A stretch of 64,000 nucleotides of DNA from Desulfogranum mediterraneum DSM 13871 (lineage in GTDB: Bacteria; Desulfobacterota; Desulfobulbia; Desulfobulbales; Desulfobulbaceae), in contig NZ_AUCW01000014.1 of assembly GCF_000429965.1 (NCBI RefSeq), forward strand, positions 62,001 through 126,000. Direction: 5' to 3'. The notes under the pieces were generated by a model. The model did no database searches. It saw nothing but the letters and a program-made list of their open reading frames with translations, and was not told the DNA's origin. The number at the start of each line of letters is the position of its first letter. The stretch's first letter is position 1. Of the stretch, positions 16,891 to 27,800 are shown piece after piece. The position numbers and the translations under genes are program-made.

Positions 16891-19095
16891 TCAACCCAGA
16901 CCTGGCTGCCGGTCTTGTCCTTCACCGATCCGGGTCCCGCGCCTCACCTGGGCGAGGAAGCACCTGACCTTGGCAAGGACCTGCTCCCTGTCATCCCCCT
17001 GGGTCAGGATATGACGATCCGTGCCCAAGAGACAGTACTCCTTACGCCGGCTGCCCAGCCCCTCGAAGAGTCGCCTGGAACCCTTGGCACTGACCAGGGA
17101 GTCCTGGGCACCGTGGATCAACAGGGTCGGTGTGGTAACCTTGGCCAGGCGAGGGCGGAGATCCTCCAGGAGTCGCCCCACCTCGCGAATCCCATGGACC
17201 GGGTTGTGACTGTAGTTGATATGGGGCTGGTCGGCACTGAAGGCCAGAAACTGTTTCTCGGCCGAGGTCCCCTTCATGGTGCGCACCATCTGCTGGCGGA
17301 CATCCCGGCTGGGCATGAAGCGGCTGGAGTAATCCTTGAGTCGAGAGGGAGCGGCCAGGGAAAAGACCCCGGCCAGATCACTCACCCTTGAGGCCAGGTG
17401 CAGGGCCAGGCAGCCGCCCACGGACAGCCCGCCCAGCACGACCCTGGAACAGAGGTTACGCAACAGGGCATAGCCCTGCTCCACCCCGTTGAGCCAGTCC
17501 TGGTAGTGGTACTGGGCCAGATCGGCGGCACAGGTACCGTGCCCAGCCAGACGGGGCAGATAGACCCAGTATCCCAGTCCCCGGAGATAGCGGCCGAACT
17601 GTTCCACCTCACCGGGATTGGCCAGGTAGCTGTGGACCAGGACGATACCGGTGCGTCGCCGCAGGCTGGGATAGAACCGCTGAGGCTGGGGCTTGGCTGC
17701 AAAGGGAGACTGGTCTCCCCACTGCAGGAGAGCCCGCTGATACTCCTCCCTGGCCTTGCGCAGCAGGTAGCGGCTCAGGGTCAGCCTGATCAAAAAATCG
17801 GGCTGCCAGGCCAGGGAGAAGACCACCTTCTGGAGGATCTTCAGGGGCTCGACCTCGTTGGCAATCACCTCCACCGGATTATCGATCCGGCCCCGATGAA
17901 AACTCACCGGCGCAGAGAGCTTGGAGCGGTCCCGGACCAGCATCTCCCCCTCCTGGCTGACGATCCCCTTGTCCCGGGCGAGCTGGAAGAAGTTATCACA
18001 TTTAGCGAAGCGGTCATCGCTGACCAGATGGCTCTGATCCTCCTGCAGGGATTTATGGAGATAGATCTCCTGGTTGGCGGTACGTTGGAGCAGCAGGGAC
18101 CCGTAGTAGACCCTCCGCTGCAGGTCGCTGACCTTGATCTTTTTATAGGGATACATCCGTAAGAAGGCGGCAAAGAGGTGCTCATGATTCACCGTGGTCA
18201 TGGTGTAGATGCTATGCATATAGCGCTGCATCAATGCCTTGCCCGCCTTACGCAGGGATGCGCTGAAAAAGGGGGCCCCGATAAAGCTGGAAAAGGAGGA
18301 GTCCAGCAGGCTACGGTCGGAGATGGCCGCATCCAGGGCAGCGGCCACATCGATGGGGGGGCCGAAACGGATATCCAGGTCCACCCCGGAAAAGAGCATG
18401 GTCCCCTCGGTCATCAACTCCTCCAGGAGTCTGCCCGAGACATCCTTGATCATCTTCTCCGCCAGGGTGGAGGCAAAATTCTCATGGGCCCGGATGGGAT
18501 AGTAGGTCAGGTTGACCGGCACGATCATGGGGCTCTTGCCCAGGACCTCTTCCAGGGATTTCAGCTCCAGGTAGTCCAGGGTACAGCCGACCTGGGGTGA
18601 CCCTTTTTGGGCATGGAGCAGGAGGTAGCGCCTGAACAGCTCGGTCCGCAGGGCCAGGGTGGCGGCTCCGGTATGGGGCTGCCGCATCCCCTTGGGATTG
18701 GCGACCATGTAGTTGGAGCCATGCATGATCTTCTTGGTCTTGATCATGCTCCCCTCGGGAAAGATGATCCAGTTGGCCTCGCCGGTGAGCAGGGTCTTGA
18801 TGATCAACTCATCACGCAGCGGGTCTCTGGTGGACACCGCCCCCACCAGTTCCAGGAAGTGGGCGAAACCACCCTGGAAGAGATCGGCATTGGCCAGGGA
18901 CCAGATGGGGGTGCCGGTGAGGACAAAGAGATGATAGGGCAGGAGAAAGGTTTCAATCCGGGTGAAGTGATTGATCACAAAGACCACCGGTGCGTCAGGC
19001 AGGTGTTCCTGGCCGTGGATGGCGATACGCGCCTTGGAAAGACGGGAGAGCGTTTTGATGGCCAGTCCTGTGGTCAGATACGCAGAACGGTTCAT
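16891..19095 (-). CDS. PlsC-like acyltransferase fused to alpha/beta hydrolase
   Basis: A 734-residue two-domain lipid enzyme. The N-terminal part resembles glycerolipid acyltransferases: INHFTRIETF (His43, with Glu48 where the family usually has Asp in HX4D), ANADLFQGGFAHFLELVGAV and the FPEGS motif (112-116). A middle region of about 250 residues has no motif I know. The C-terminal part (about 490-730) is a serine hydrolase close to monoacylglycerol lipase/carboxylesterase: VLVHSYLANPGE, nucleophile about Ser556 in GLSVGG, Asp near 666 in LLIHGAQDSLV, His near 695 in TDRHIL. It faces the fad cluster, so a role in moving acyl chains between glycerolipid and CoA pools is plausible inference. 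No signal peptide, so cytoplasmic or membrane-associated. GGAG lies about 10 nt before the ATG. Confidence 0.85.
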   Translation of the reverse strand: MNRSAYLTTGLAIKTLSRLSKARIAIHGQEHLPDAPVVFVINHFTRIETFLLPYHLFVLTGTPIWSLANADLFQGGFAHFLELVGAVSTRDPLRDELIIKTLLTGEANWIIFPEGSMIKTKKIMHGSNYMVANPKGMRQPHTGAATLALRTELFRRYLLLHAQKGSPQVGCTLDYLELKSLEEVLGKSPMIVPVNLTYYPIRAHENFASTLAEKMIKDVSGRLLEELMTEGTMLFSGVDLDIRFGPPIDVAAALDAAISDRSLLDSSFSSFIGAPFFSASLRKAGKALMQRYMHSIYTMTTVNHEHLFAAFLRMYPYKKIKVSDLQRRVYYGSLLLQRTANQEIYLHKSLQEDQSHLVSDDRFAKCDNFFQLARDKGIVSQEGEMLVRDRSKLSAPVSFHRGRIDNPVEVIANEVEPLKILQKVVFSLAWQPDFLIRLTLSRYLLRKAREEYQRALLQWGDQSPFAAKPQPQRFYPSLRRRTGIVLVHSYLANPGEVEQFGRYLRGLGYWVYLPRLAGHGTCAADLAQYHYQDWLNGVEQGYALLRNLCSRVVLGGLSVGGCLALHLASRVSDLAGVFSLAAPSRLKDYSSRFMPSRDVRQQMVRTMKGTSAEKQFLAFSADQPHINYSHNPVHGIREVGRLLEDLRPRLAKVTTPTLLIHGAQDSLVSAKGSRRLFEGLGSRRKEYCLLGTDRHILTQGDDREQVLAKVRCFLAQVRRGTRIGEGQDRQPGLG

Positions 19096-19265
19096 AGAAG
19101 AGTGCTCCGGTTGAGCTCCAAGCAGATCTGCTGAATGTACGGGAAGTTACAATATACTATAGGGCCGTTAACCGGATTGATCAAGGCAGGGAGGCGGCAG
19201 CCCTCTGCCGCTGGCTGAGCGGCCGGCAGGAAGGGTATTGCGGCAAAGGGGGAAAATGAAACTCC

Positions 19266-19292
19266 CCACCGCCCCTGCCGTGGCAGAGGTGG
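19266..19292 (-). terminator. Imperfect hairpin after the large MscS gene
   Basis: An interrupted inverted repeat (outer arms CCACC/GGTGG, inner CTGCC/GGCAG) lies 20 bp beyond the stop of the minus-strand mechanosensitive gene. On that strand it is followed by TTTCATTTT. It is a plausible but weak intrinsic terminator. Confidence 0.35.
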
Positions 19293-19311
19293 AGGGAAGC
19301 TGCCCAAGGCA

Positions 19312-21660
19312 TCAGGCGGGTTGAGTTTGTCCACCCTCCTGGGAACCAGGCCCCTGAAGCGCCTGGGCGGCGGCGGCACCGGCCTCGGCGATACTCTGCC
19401 GCTGCCCGGGGGAAAGGGCCTGCTCGCTGACCGAAGGGACCTCGACGATGACCTTGCGATGGGCGTAGTGGATATTCTTGGCTGCCAGGGCCTCGGTGAT
19501 CCGACGATAGGCCTCTCTGCGGATAAGGAACTGACGACCGGGATGGGCGGTAAACTTCACCCGGATCACCATCACCGAGTTGGTGATCTCACTCACCCCC
19601 TGGGACTTGACCGGCAGGATAAAATCAGGGCCCAGCTCTTCGTCCTGGAGCATGGCCTGGCCCACCTTCTTGATGATCCTGCGAACCAGATCCACGTTGG
19701 TATCATAGGGAAATTCAAGGTTGAATTTGACCACGATCCCCCCACGCATGAAGTTGGTTATGGTCCCCAGTTCGCTGTGGGGTACGATCTGGAGCATCCC
19801 CCGGTGATGGCGGAGCATCACGTTCCTTAGGGTAATACCCTCCACCGCACCCTTGATGGAACCGGCCTGGATATATTCCCCCACCCGAAAGGCATCATCC
19901 AGGAGATAAAACACCCCGGAGAGGATATCGCTGACCAGCTTCTGGGCCCCAAAGCCAACGGCCAGGCCCACCACCCCGGCACCGGCCAGCAGGGGGCCGA
20001 TATCCACACCTATGGAGGAGAGCACGATCAGGGCCACCATCACCAGCATGGTAATGGCGATGAACTTGCGGATCATCGGCAGCAGGGTGTAGGAGCGGCC
20101 CAGTTGCCGGGCACTGCCGAACTCGCCGCCGTCATCTGCTGCCCCCTCTTCCTCTTCAGGCATGGATTCGGCGAGCTTGCCTTCGATATAGCGGGCAACC
20201 AATCGCCAGATCAAGAGGGCCAGGGCCAGGGTAACGATGATATCAAAGGCGGCGTTGACGATGTTGAGGGCAAAGGGGAACTGAAATCCCCAGAGGGCCA
20301 GCACCCACAGGACCAGCACCAGGGCGATGAACCCCCGAAAGACCCGGGTCAGCAGCTGATCCGCCCTGCGGGCCTTTTCCTCGGGACTCTGATAGTTCTC
20401 GCCCAGGGCCGCCTTCTGCTGCTCCTCATCTTCCTCTGCACGCTGGATACCCAGGGTGGTGATGATGTTGCCGATGATCCAGCGACCGATCTGATCCAGG
20501 ATCAGGTAGAGGGGGACCACCAGCAGGCTGATCAGGAGCGCGCCGTTATCCTTGCCACTGCCGGTCACCAGGGTACTCATCCAGATCAGCCAGATTCCGA
20601 AGAGATAGAGCACGGCCAGAACATGCCACATGGAGGCAAGCTGCTGCTTGGCCCAGGAGATCGTTTCCCCCTCCTTTTCCCGAAGCAGGGCGGCCTGGAC
20701 CACCTTCCTCTTGGCGATCATCTTCAGGGCAATCAGCGCCAGCAGCAGGGACCCCAGCATGGCCCCCATGGCCTGGATGCTGACTTTGGCTCCGCCCAGC
20801 TCCCGATAGAGGGTGATAAACATCATGGTGGCGGCTATATACCAGACAAAGAACCGGATGCCCTGGTCCAGGGCACGGGCCAGTCCATCATCCAGGGGAA
20901 AGAGGCGCAGCCCCGGCTGACGGGGGGCGCAAAACAACTGGGAAAGCAGGCTCAGGGTCCTGCCGGCAATCACCGTACCCAAAAGGGCCATGAAGGTCAG
21001 CCGGATAGGCAGAGATTCCACATCCACCAGGAAGAAGAGAATAACCGCGCTAAAGGCAAAGACGGTGATCTGTACCACCGAAGGCAACAGGGCCGCCAGG
21101 GCTCCCCACAACCGGCTCATGCCACCATCCCCTTCCCCACCCACCTGGGGGAGTTGAAGGATGGTCCTGGCCACCAGCCTCCGAAAAAACAACTCCACCC
21201 CAAAACTGAGTACCAGCATCAGCACCATCAGGGCAAGGTTGATCGCCGTCCGCTCGAGGTTGCCACCGCCGATGCTTCCCAGCACCCGGCTCAGATCTGC
21301 AGGCACATCGTCGAGACGACCCAGCAGACTGACCGCGCCCACCTCCAGCTGACCCTCTCTACTGTCGATGACGTGCAGCCACTGGTGCAGGCGGGCATTC
21401 AGACCGGTCCTGATCGCAGGCTCCGCGGTCTCAGCGGCTGCGGCTGTGCTCAGCTCGGCGATCAGCAGCTCCCGGATCTGCTGATCGCTCAACCTGGCCA
21501 GGATCCCGTCCCGTTCCGCCGGGGTCGCGGCAGCACTCAAGCTGGCCTCGACTTCGCTGCTGGTCTCTTCCGCCAGACAGGGGCCATTCAAGCTGATCAC
21601 TGAAAACAGCAGCAAGGGCAGCACCCACAAAAGTGGACATCGGGATAACATCTGGATCAT
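19312..21660 (-). CDS. Large MscS-family mechanosensitive channel (YbiO-like)
   Basis: Inner-membrane channel of the multi-TM MscS branch. From ATG 21660, with GGGAGA 9 nt upstream, it has 782 residues. A signal sequence (LLWVLPLLLFSVISLNGPCLA) leads to a periplasmic segment (about 30-135), then many hydrophobic helices (about 140-560). The MscS core has TM3 LLAGAGVVGLAVGFGAQKLVSDILSGVF, the beta domain (IQAGSIKGAVEGITLRNVMLRHHRGMLQIVPHSELGTITNF), and an Ala/Gln-rich tail. Core and length resemble E. coli YbiO (741) more than MscK. An upstream TTG (21678) would add six residues. It is the second MscS-type channel in the window and stands alone. Confidence 0.88.
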   Translation of the reverse strand: MIQMLSRCPLLWVLPLLLFSVISLNGPCLAEETSSEVEASLSAAATPAERDGILARLSDQQIRELLIAELSTAAAAETAEPAIRTGLNARLHQWLHVIDSREGQLEVGAVSLLGRLDDVPADLSRVLGSIGGGNLERTAINLALMVLMLVLSFGVELFFRRLVARTILQLPQVGGEGDGGMSRLWGALAALLPSVVQITVFAFSAVILFFLVDVESLPIRLTFMALLGTVIAGRTLSLLSQLFCAPRQPGLRLFPLDDGLARALDQGIRFFVWYIAATMMFITLYRELGGAKVSIQAMGAMLGSLLLALIALKMIAKRKVVQAALLREKEGETISWAKQQLASMWHVLAVLYLFGIWLIWMSTLVTGSGKDNGALLISLLVVPLYLILDQIGRWIIGNIITTLGIQRAEEDEEQQKAALGENYQSPEEKARRADQLLTRVFRGFIALVLVLWVLALWGFQFPFALNIVNAAFDIIVTLALALLIWRLVARYIEGKLAESMPEEEEGAADDGGEFGSARQLGRSYTLLPMIRKFIAITMLVMVALIVLSSIGVDIGPLLAGAGVVGLAVGFGAQKLVSDILSGVFYLLDDAFRVGEYIQAGSIKGAVEGITLRNVMLRHHRGMLQIVPHSELGTITNFMRGGIVVKFNLEFPYDTNVDLVRRIIKKVGQAMLQDEELGPDFILPVKSQGVSEITNSVMVIRVKFTAHPGRQFLIRREAYRRITEALAAKNIHYAHRKVIVEVPSVSEQALSPGQRQSIAEAGAAAAQALQGPGSQEGGQTQPA

Positions 21661-21798
21661 CTCATCTCTCCCATGCAAGGGGGGGTTGGTAAGGGGCTTG
21701 GCCAGTTCCTCTCAAGATCGTGAGGAGCCTTGCTCCCCACTCCTCAGCGTGGACCGTGCGCCGCCCGATTGAATGAGCCCACCGGGCCACAGGCATGC

Positions 21799-23169
21799 TT
21801 ACTCCTCCGCCCCGGTCCACTCCAGGGCCTGGCAGTAGACCTCCTGTTCCTGGTCCACCTCCAGGCCGGAGGTCACCCCCACGGCCCGTTCGATCCGCGC
21901 CAGGGCAGTCAGGTAGCTGTAATAGGTCGTCACCAGGGTGGACTGGGCCTGGGTCAGGCTCAGCTGGGCATCGTTGAACTCGATCATATCATTTAAACCG
22001 GCCTTGTAGCGGCCCTCGGCCAGCTCAAGGTTCTCTTCGGCAAGCCCCAGGGATTCATCGGCCAGATCCACGGCCTGGCGGTTTTCCTCCCCCCGGAGAT
22101 AGCGCTCGGTCACCTCCTGGGTCACAGCCAGGCGAAGATCGTTGAGACTGGCCAGCAGTTCCCGGTAACGGGCCTTGGCCTCGACCACCTCTCCCTGGGT
22201 GCGGAAACCGGAAAAGAGTTCCCAGGTCAGCCCCACCGAGACGTTCCACTGATCCTTGAGCGTGGCCAGGTCGGTATCATAGGTATCATAGAGGGCCTTG
22301 GCGTCGATGGAGGGAAAGTAGCCGCTCTTGGCCGTGGTGACCTCGGCCGCAGAGGCCTGACCGAGCAGCTGGACCTGGCGCATATCGGCCCGGTGCTCAA
22401 AGGCTGTGGCCAGGAGGAGATCCAGGGAGTTGCTCACCACCGGCTTGGTCGCGGCCAACTGATCCAGGGGGGCCTCGTCGGCCTGCAGTCGGTATTGGCC
22501 ATTGTGAGGCCTGTTGCCCACCACCTTCTCAAAATCCACCCTGGCGGCCTTGAGGTTGGACTCAGCCCGTAAAAGATCAAGCTTGGCATTGGAGAGGTTG
22601 ACCTGGGCATTGGTCACATCGATCTTGGTCCGGACGCCGGCCTGGTAGTAACGCCTGGCCCGGTAGAGGTGCTTTTCATAGTTGGCCACAGCCTCCAGGG
22701 CCACATCGACCAGGCGTCGCTTCTCCAGCACCGTGTAAAAGGCCTGACGCACGTCCAGGACCACATCCTGGATGAACTGCTGAAAGTTGGCGTCAGCGGC
22801 CTGGAGCCGGAAACGACCGGCATCGATGGCGCCGGTGGTCTTGCCGAAGTCGTAGATCAACTGGCTAAGGGAGATGGAACCATGACCGACCGTGCCCTCA
22901 TCTTCCGGTTGCAGATCCTTGACCCACTGGCGCCCATATTCCCCACCTGCTGAGACCTGGGGCAGATAGCCTGATTTTGCCTGGGTAAAGCCCCCCTGGC
23001 CCTGGACGCACTGTTCCCGGGCAATCTCGACCTGTGGATTATTAGCCAGTGCCAGCTCAACGGCCCTGTTCAGGGGCAGTGATGTTTCCGCAGCAAGCAG
23101 GGGTTGAGCCAAAAAAAAGACCAGGGTAGACCCGATCCACCAGGAGAGCCAGCGTGTTGCCTTTCTCAT
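21799..23169 (-). CDS. Outer-membrane efflux protein, TolC family
   Basis: Trimeric outer-membrane exit duct of a tripartite pump. The 456-residue protein has a signal peptide (to about residue 27, LVFFLAQPLLAAETS). It then shows the two-fold repeated outer-membrane-factor pattern: LPLNRAVELALANNPQVEIAREQ near the N-terminus and a second helical repeat ending in LELAEGRYKAGLNDMIEFNDAQLSLTQAQSTLVTTYYSYLTALARIERAVG. AGGA lies 5 nt before the ATG. It is divergent from the adaptor and RND pump genes, with a shared 390-bp control region, and very likely works with them. Confidence 0.92.
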   Translation of the reverse strand: MRKATRWLSWWIGSTLVFFLAQPLLAAETSLPLNRAVELALANNPQVEIAREQCVQGQGGFTQAKSGYLPQVSAGGEYGRQWVKDLQPEDEGTVGHGSISLSQLIYDFGKTTGAIDAGRFRLQAADANFQQFIQDVVLDVRQAFYTVLEKRRLVDVALEAVANYEKHLYRARRYYQAGVRTKIDVTNAQVNLSNAKLDLLRAESNLKAARVDFEKVVGNRPHNGQYRLQADEAPLDQLAATKPVVSNSLDLLLATAFEHRADMRQVQLLGQASAAEVTTAKSGYFPSIDAKALYDTYDTDLATLKDQWNVSVGLTWELFSGFRTQGEVVEAKARYRELLASLNDLRLAVTQEVTERYLRGEENRQAVDLADESLGLAEENLELAEGRYKAGLNDMIEFNDAQLSLTQAQSTLVTTYYSYLTALARIERAVGVTSGLEVDQEQEVYCQALEWTGAEE

Positions 23170-23561
23170 TGTTTTCCTGCAGGTAAGTATTAAAAGAGAT
23201 TGCTCCTCGGAGATACACCCGAAGCAACTGAGTTAGAATAATGACACATAATAACTTTACTATAACTTCCGAACTGCAGAGCCAAGGAAAAACACGCTCA
23301 GCTGGCGCCGGCGAAAGGGGGAGCAGGGGAGCAGCCAGGCCCGGACATCCTGCCGGCCAACCATTTTTCTCTCAATTATTCAAACACAGACCTTTTCAAA
23401 AGCCAAAAAAAATAATAAAACTATTGGGAATTATTTTTATAATCATGTTTTTTCTCTCGTTTGAACCAACGAGTAAACACCAGGCTGGATCGTTTTTTGC
23501 CCTGAACTGTTTCCTGAGCTGGACCCGCTCCAGATCGTTCAAGCTCACTGCCAGGAATACT
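23170..23561. other. Divergent control region of the efflux genes
   Basis: This gap is clearly more AT-rich than its surroundings (23230-23275 and 23395-23450). A TATAAT box lies at 23438-23443 on the plus strand, without a good -35. An 8-bp tandem GGGGAGCA pair occurs near 23317. Divergent efflux promoters are commonly controlled by TetR-type repressors, but no such regulator gene is in the window and I cannot define an operator. The adaptor frame stays open back to 23241, but the lipoprotein signal fixes its start at 23562. Confidence 0.45.
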
Positions 23562-24752
23562 ATGATGCGAAGATTACTCCTGCTCTCCCTGTGCACCTCC
23601 CTGCTGTTGATGGCCTCCGGCTGCTCCAATGAGGCCGACAAACAGGCGAGCCAACCCGCGCCAGAACGGCCGCCCATGCCCGTTGAAACCATCATCGCCA
23701 AAAAACAACAGGTCCCTATCTGGCTGGAATTCACCGGCAAGACCGCCGCCACCAAGCGGATCGAGGTGCAGGCCCGGGTTTCCGGACGCCTGGAAAAGAT
23801 CTTCTTCAAAGAGGGAGATATTGTTGAACAGGGCCAAGCGCTCTTTGCCATTGAAAAAACCAGTTATCAGGCCGAGCTTGCCCGGGCCAAGGCCGTGCTC
23901 CAGAAGGACCAGGCCTCCCTGGCCCTGGCCATAGCCGATGTCGAGCGCTACCGTCCTCTGGTTGCCGAGGGCCTGGCTCCCCGGGCCACACTGGAACAGT
24001 ATCTTGCCCGCCAGGGAGAGCTGGAGGCCACCATCCTGGGGGATAAGGCCGCCATCCGTGACGCTGAGTTGAACCTCAGCTACACCGAGGTGACCGCACC
24101 GATCGACGGCCGGATCGGCAGAAAGCTGGTGGATATCGGCAACATTGTCGGCTATGGCCAGACCACGGCCCTGACCACCATCATCGCCGATGACCCCATC
24201 TACGCCTACTTCAACCCCACGGAAGAGGTCTTCCAGGTCATGCGTCGCTACCGGGATCAGGATCGAATGGAGGCCCGGGTGCGGGCCCCGGATACCATGG
24301 CCGCCATCCTCAAACGTCCCCACTTCAGCGGCCAGGTCGACTTCAGCGACAACCGGGTCGATCCCCAGACCGGGACCATCACCATGCGGGCCCTGATCGA
24401 CAACCCCGAGCACCTGCTCCTGGAAGGGACCTTTGTCTACACCGAGGTCTTTGTCACCCAGAAACGGCCCTTTACCATCATCCCGCCCGAGGTGGTCTTT
24501 GATGACCAGCGGGGCAGCTATGTCTATGGGGTGGACGACAACGACACCGTGGTCCGGATAGACATCAGACGGGGCCATTCCAGCCGCTACTACCTGACCG
24601 TACCCCAAGGACTCGAGGACAACACCCGGGTGATCATCAGTGGTCTGGCCAAGGTCAAGGAGGGGCTGAAGGTCCAACCCCACGATGTCACCGACACCAA
24701 GGGGGTCCTGGCGATCATGCGGGACAAGGGGATGCTCCCTGAAATGGAATAG
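23562..24752 (+). CDS. RND efflux periplasmic adaptor (membrane fusion protein)
   Basis: Adaptor that bridges the inner-membrane pump and the outer-membrane duct. From ATG 23562 (AGGA 5 nt upstream) it has 396 residues. A lipoprotein signal (MMRRLLLLSLCTSLLLMASGC) puts the lipid-modified Cys near residue 21. The lipoyl/hairpin part follows: IEVQARVSGRLEKIFFKEGDIVEQGQALFAIEKTSYQAELARAKAVL, then LNLSYTEVTAPIDGRIGRKLVDIGNIVGYG. Next come the beta-barrel and membrane-proximal domains. It is AcrA/MexA-like (HlyD family), 61 bp before the pump gene. Confidence 0.93.
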   Translation: MMRRLLLLSLCTSLLLMASGCSNEADKQASQPAPERPPMPVETIIAKKQQVPIWLEFTGKTAATKRIEVQARVSGRLEKIFFKEGDIVEQGQALFAIEKTSYQAELARAKAVLQKDQASLALAIADVERYRPLVAEGLAPRATLEQYLARQGELEATILGDKAAIRDAELNLSYTEVTAPIDGRIGRKLVDIGNIVGYGQTTALTTIIADDPIYAYFNPTEEVFQVMRRYRDQDRMEARVRAPDTMAAILKRPHFSGQVDFSDNRVDPQTGTITMRALIDNPEHLLLEGTFVYTEVFVTQKRPFTIIPPEVVFDDQRGSYVYGVDDNDTVVRIDIRRGHSSRYYLTVPQGLEDNTRVIISGLAKVKEGLKVQPHDVTDTKGVLAIMRDKGMLPEME

Positions 24753-24813
24753 GTACAGGACCCAACAGGCCCAGATAGTTATCCTCCCCTAACCCCAGAT
24801 CAAGGGCAACCCT

Positions 24814-27800
24814 ATGCTACCTGTCTTTTTTATTAAACGGCCGATCTTTGCCATGGTGATCTCGCTGATCATCGTGATTGCCGGCGGGGTCTGTATCCTT
24901 ACCCTGCCCATCCAGGAGTATCCCGATGTCACCCCGCCCACGGTCATGGTCTCGGCCAGCTATGTTGGCGCCAATGCCTACGCCGTCGAGGAATCGGTCA
25001 CCCGTCCCCTGGAAGACAAGATCAACGGGGTCAAGGGCATGATCTACATGCAGTCCTCGTCCACAAGTACCGGCCAGGCCACCATCAACGTCTACTTTGA
25101 ACCGGGCTATGATTTGGATATCGCGGCCGTGGACGTCCAGAACAAGGTCTCCATGGCCACCCCCCAGCTGCCGGCAGAGGTGCGCCAGCAGGGGGTAACG
25201 GTGGATAAACAGTCGGCCTCCACGGTCTGTCTGGTGGGGATCACCGGCGACGAGCGCTATGACGACAAGTTCCTCAGCAACTTTGCCACCCTGAACATCC
25301 TGGACGAACTGCGCCGGATTCCCGGGGTCGGCAAGGCCGACAACCTGGGGGAGAAGAAGTACTCCATGCGGATCTGGCTCAACCCGGACAAGGTCAAGTC
25401 CCTGGGACTCTCTCCTTCCGAGATCGTGGAGGCGGTCCAGGCCCAGAACCGCCAGGCCGCCATCGGCCGGATCGGTGCCTCGCCGACCTTCAGCGACCAG
25501 AAGATCGAATATGTGCTCACCACCCGGGGTCAGCTGGAGAACACGGATGAGTTCGGCAGTATCATCGTCAAGTACAACGAAGACGGCACCCTGGTCTATC
25601 TCAGGGATGTGGGTGAGATCGAACTGGGCTCTGAGAGCTATGACTGGAACGCCATCCTCAACCAGAAGGGAGCGGCCATTATCGGCATCTATCAGCTGCC
25701 GGGCTCCAACTCCCTCCAGATCAAGCAGGCGGTGGTGGAAAAGATGAAGGGACTGGAGAGCCGCTTTCCGGACGGAGTCTCCTGGACCATCCCCTACGAC
25801 ACCACCCTCTTTGTGGAGGTGGCCATCGACAACGTGGTGGAATCGCTCTTTATTGCCGTGGTCCTGGTGATCCTGGTGATCCTGGTCTTCCTGGGCGCCG
25901 TCCGGCCCACCATCATCGCGGCCGTGGCCGTGCCGGTCTCCCTGATCGGCACCTTTGCCATCATGAAGGCCTTTGGCTTCTCCATCAACTTCCTCACCCT
26001 CTTCGGCCTGATCCTGGCCATCGGCATCGTGGTGGATGACGTCATCCTGGTGGTGGAGAACGTGGAACGCTTGATCCACGACAACCCCGCACTGACCATC
26101 CCCCAGGTGGTCAAGGAGGCCATGCTCCAGCTGACGGCCCCGATCATCGCCACCACCCTGGTGCTGGTTGCGGTCTTTGTGCCGGTCTCTTTCATGCCCG
26201 GCCTGACCGGTTCCATCTACCGCCAGTTTTCCCTGACCATCAGTTTCTCGGTGCTGATCTCCTCGATCAACGCCCTGACCCTCTCGCCGGCCCTGGCCGC
26301 CATCCTGATCAAACGCCCCAAAGAGGGCAGTAAAAAATTTATCCTCTTCAGGCTCTTTGACTCCTTCTTTGAGAGGGTGACCACCATCTATATGGCAACG
26401 GTCCGGCTGCTGATCAAGCTCCGCTACGGGGTGATCCTGGCCTTCTTCGCACTCCTGGGTGCCACCTACTGGATGTTTGTCACCACCCCCACAGGTTTTG
26501 TCCCGGAAGAGGACAAGGGCGCCCTGATGGTGATGCTCAACCTCAAGCCAGGCTCCTCCATCGAACAGACCGTCCTGGTCCGCAGCCAGGTGGAGAAGAT
26601 GGTGGCCGGGATTCCCGGGGTCAAGGACGTGGTCATGATCGACGGCTACAACATCCTCAGCTCCACCCTGGACGCCAGCGCCGGCGCAGGTTTCATCTCC
26701 CTGACGCCCTGGGAGGAACGCAGTAAACCCGGGATGTCGGCGGCTGAGATCATCAAGACCATCAACATCAAGGCCCAGGCCATCACCGACGCCAATATCG
26801 CGGCCTTCAACCTCCCAGGCATTCCGGGGCTGGGCACGGTGGGCGGCTTTGACTTCCGCTACCAGGATTACCTGGCTGGCGACATCGACACCTTCATCGA
26901 GCGGACCGGCTCCATCATCCAGGCCGCCAACCAGGACCCCCGGATCGGCATGGCCTACACCTCCTATGCGGCCAACTATCCGATGCTCTACATCGATATC
27001 GACCGCAGGAAGGCCGCTGCCCTGGGCGTAAACATGGCCGAGCTCTTTACCACCATGCAGACCTACCTAGGCTCGGTCTATATCAATGATTTCAACAAAT
27101 TCGGCAAGGTATTCCGGGTCTTTGCCCAGGCTGACAGGGAGTACCGCAGCGAGAGTGACGACATCGACCGCCTCTTTGTCAAGAACGTCTATGGCCAGAT
27201 GGTGCCCCTCAACACCCTGGTCAAGGTCCGCTACCAGATCGGTCCCCAGAACCTCCAGCACCATAACATGTACCGCTCCATCACCATCAACGGGGCCGCT
27301 GCCCCGGGCTTTTCCTCGGGTCAGGCCATGGCTGCCATGGCGGAGATCACCCAGGAGAAGGTTCCTGGCAAGACCTTTGGCTTTGACTGGTCCGGGATGA
27401 GCTATCAGGAACAGCTGGCCGGCAACATGACCGTCTATGTCTTCACCTTTGCCCTGGTGGTGGTCTACCTCTTTCTCTGTGCCCAGTACGAGTCCTGGAT
27501 GATGCCGGTGATGATCCTGCTGCCGGTACCGCTGGTCATGCTGGGGGCCCTGGTGGCCCAGAACCTGGCCGGCCTGGACCTCAACCTCTTTGCCCAGGTG
27601 GGTCTGGTGCTCCTGATCGGGATGTCGGCCAAGAACTCGATTCTGATCATCGAGTTCTGCAAGGAGCAAAGGGAGGAGGGGGTGGCCATCATCGAGGCAG
27701 CCACCACCGCTGCCCGGCTGCGCTTTCGGCCGATCATGATGACGATCCTCTCCTTTCTCCTGGGGGTGCTGCCCCTGGCCTTTGCCTCGGGGGCCGGAGC

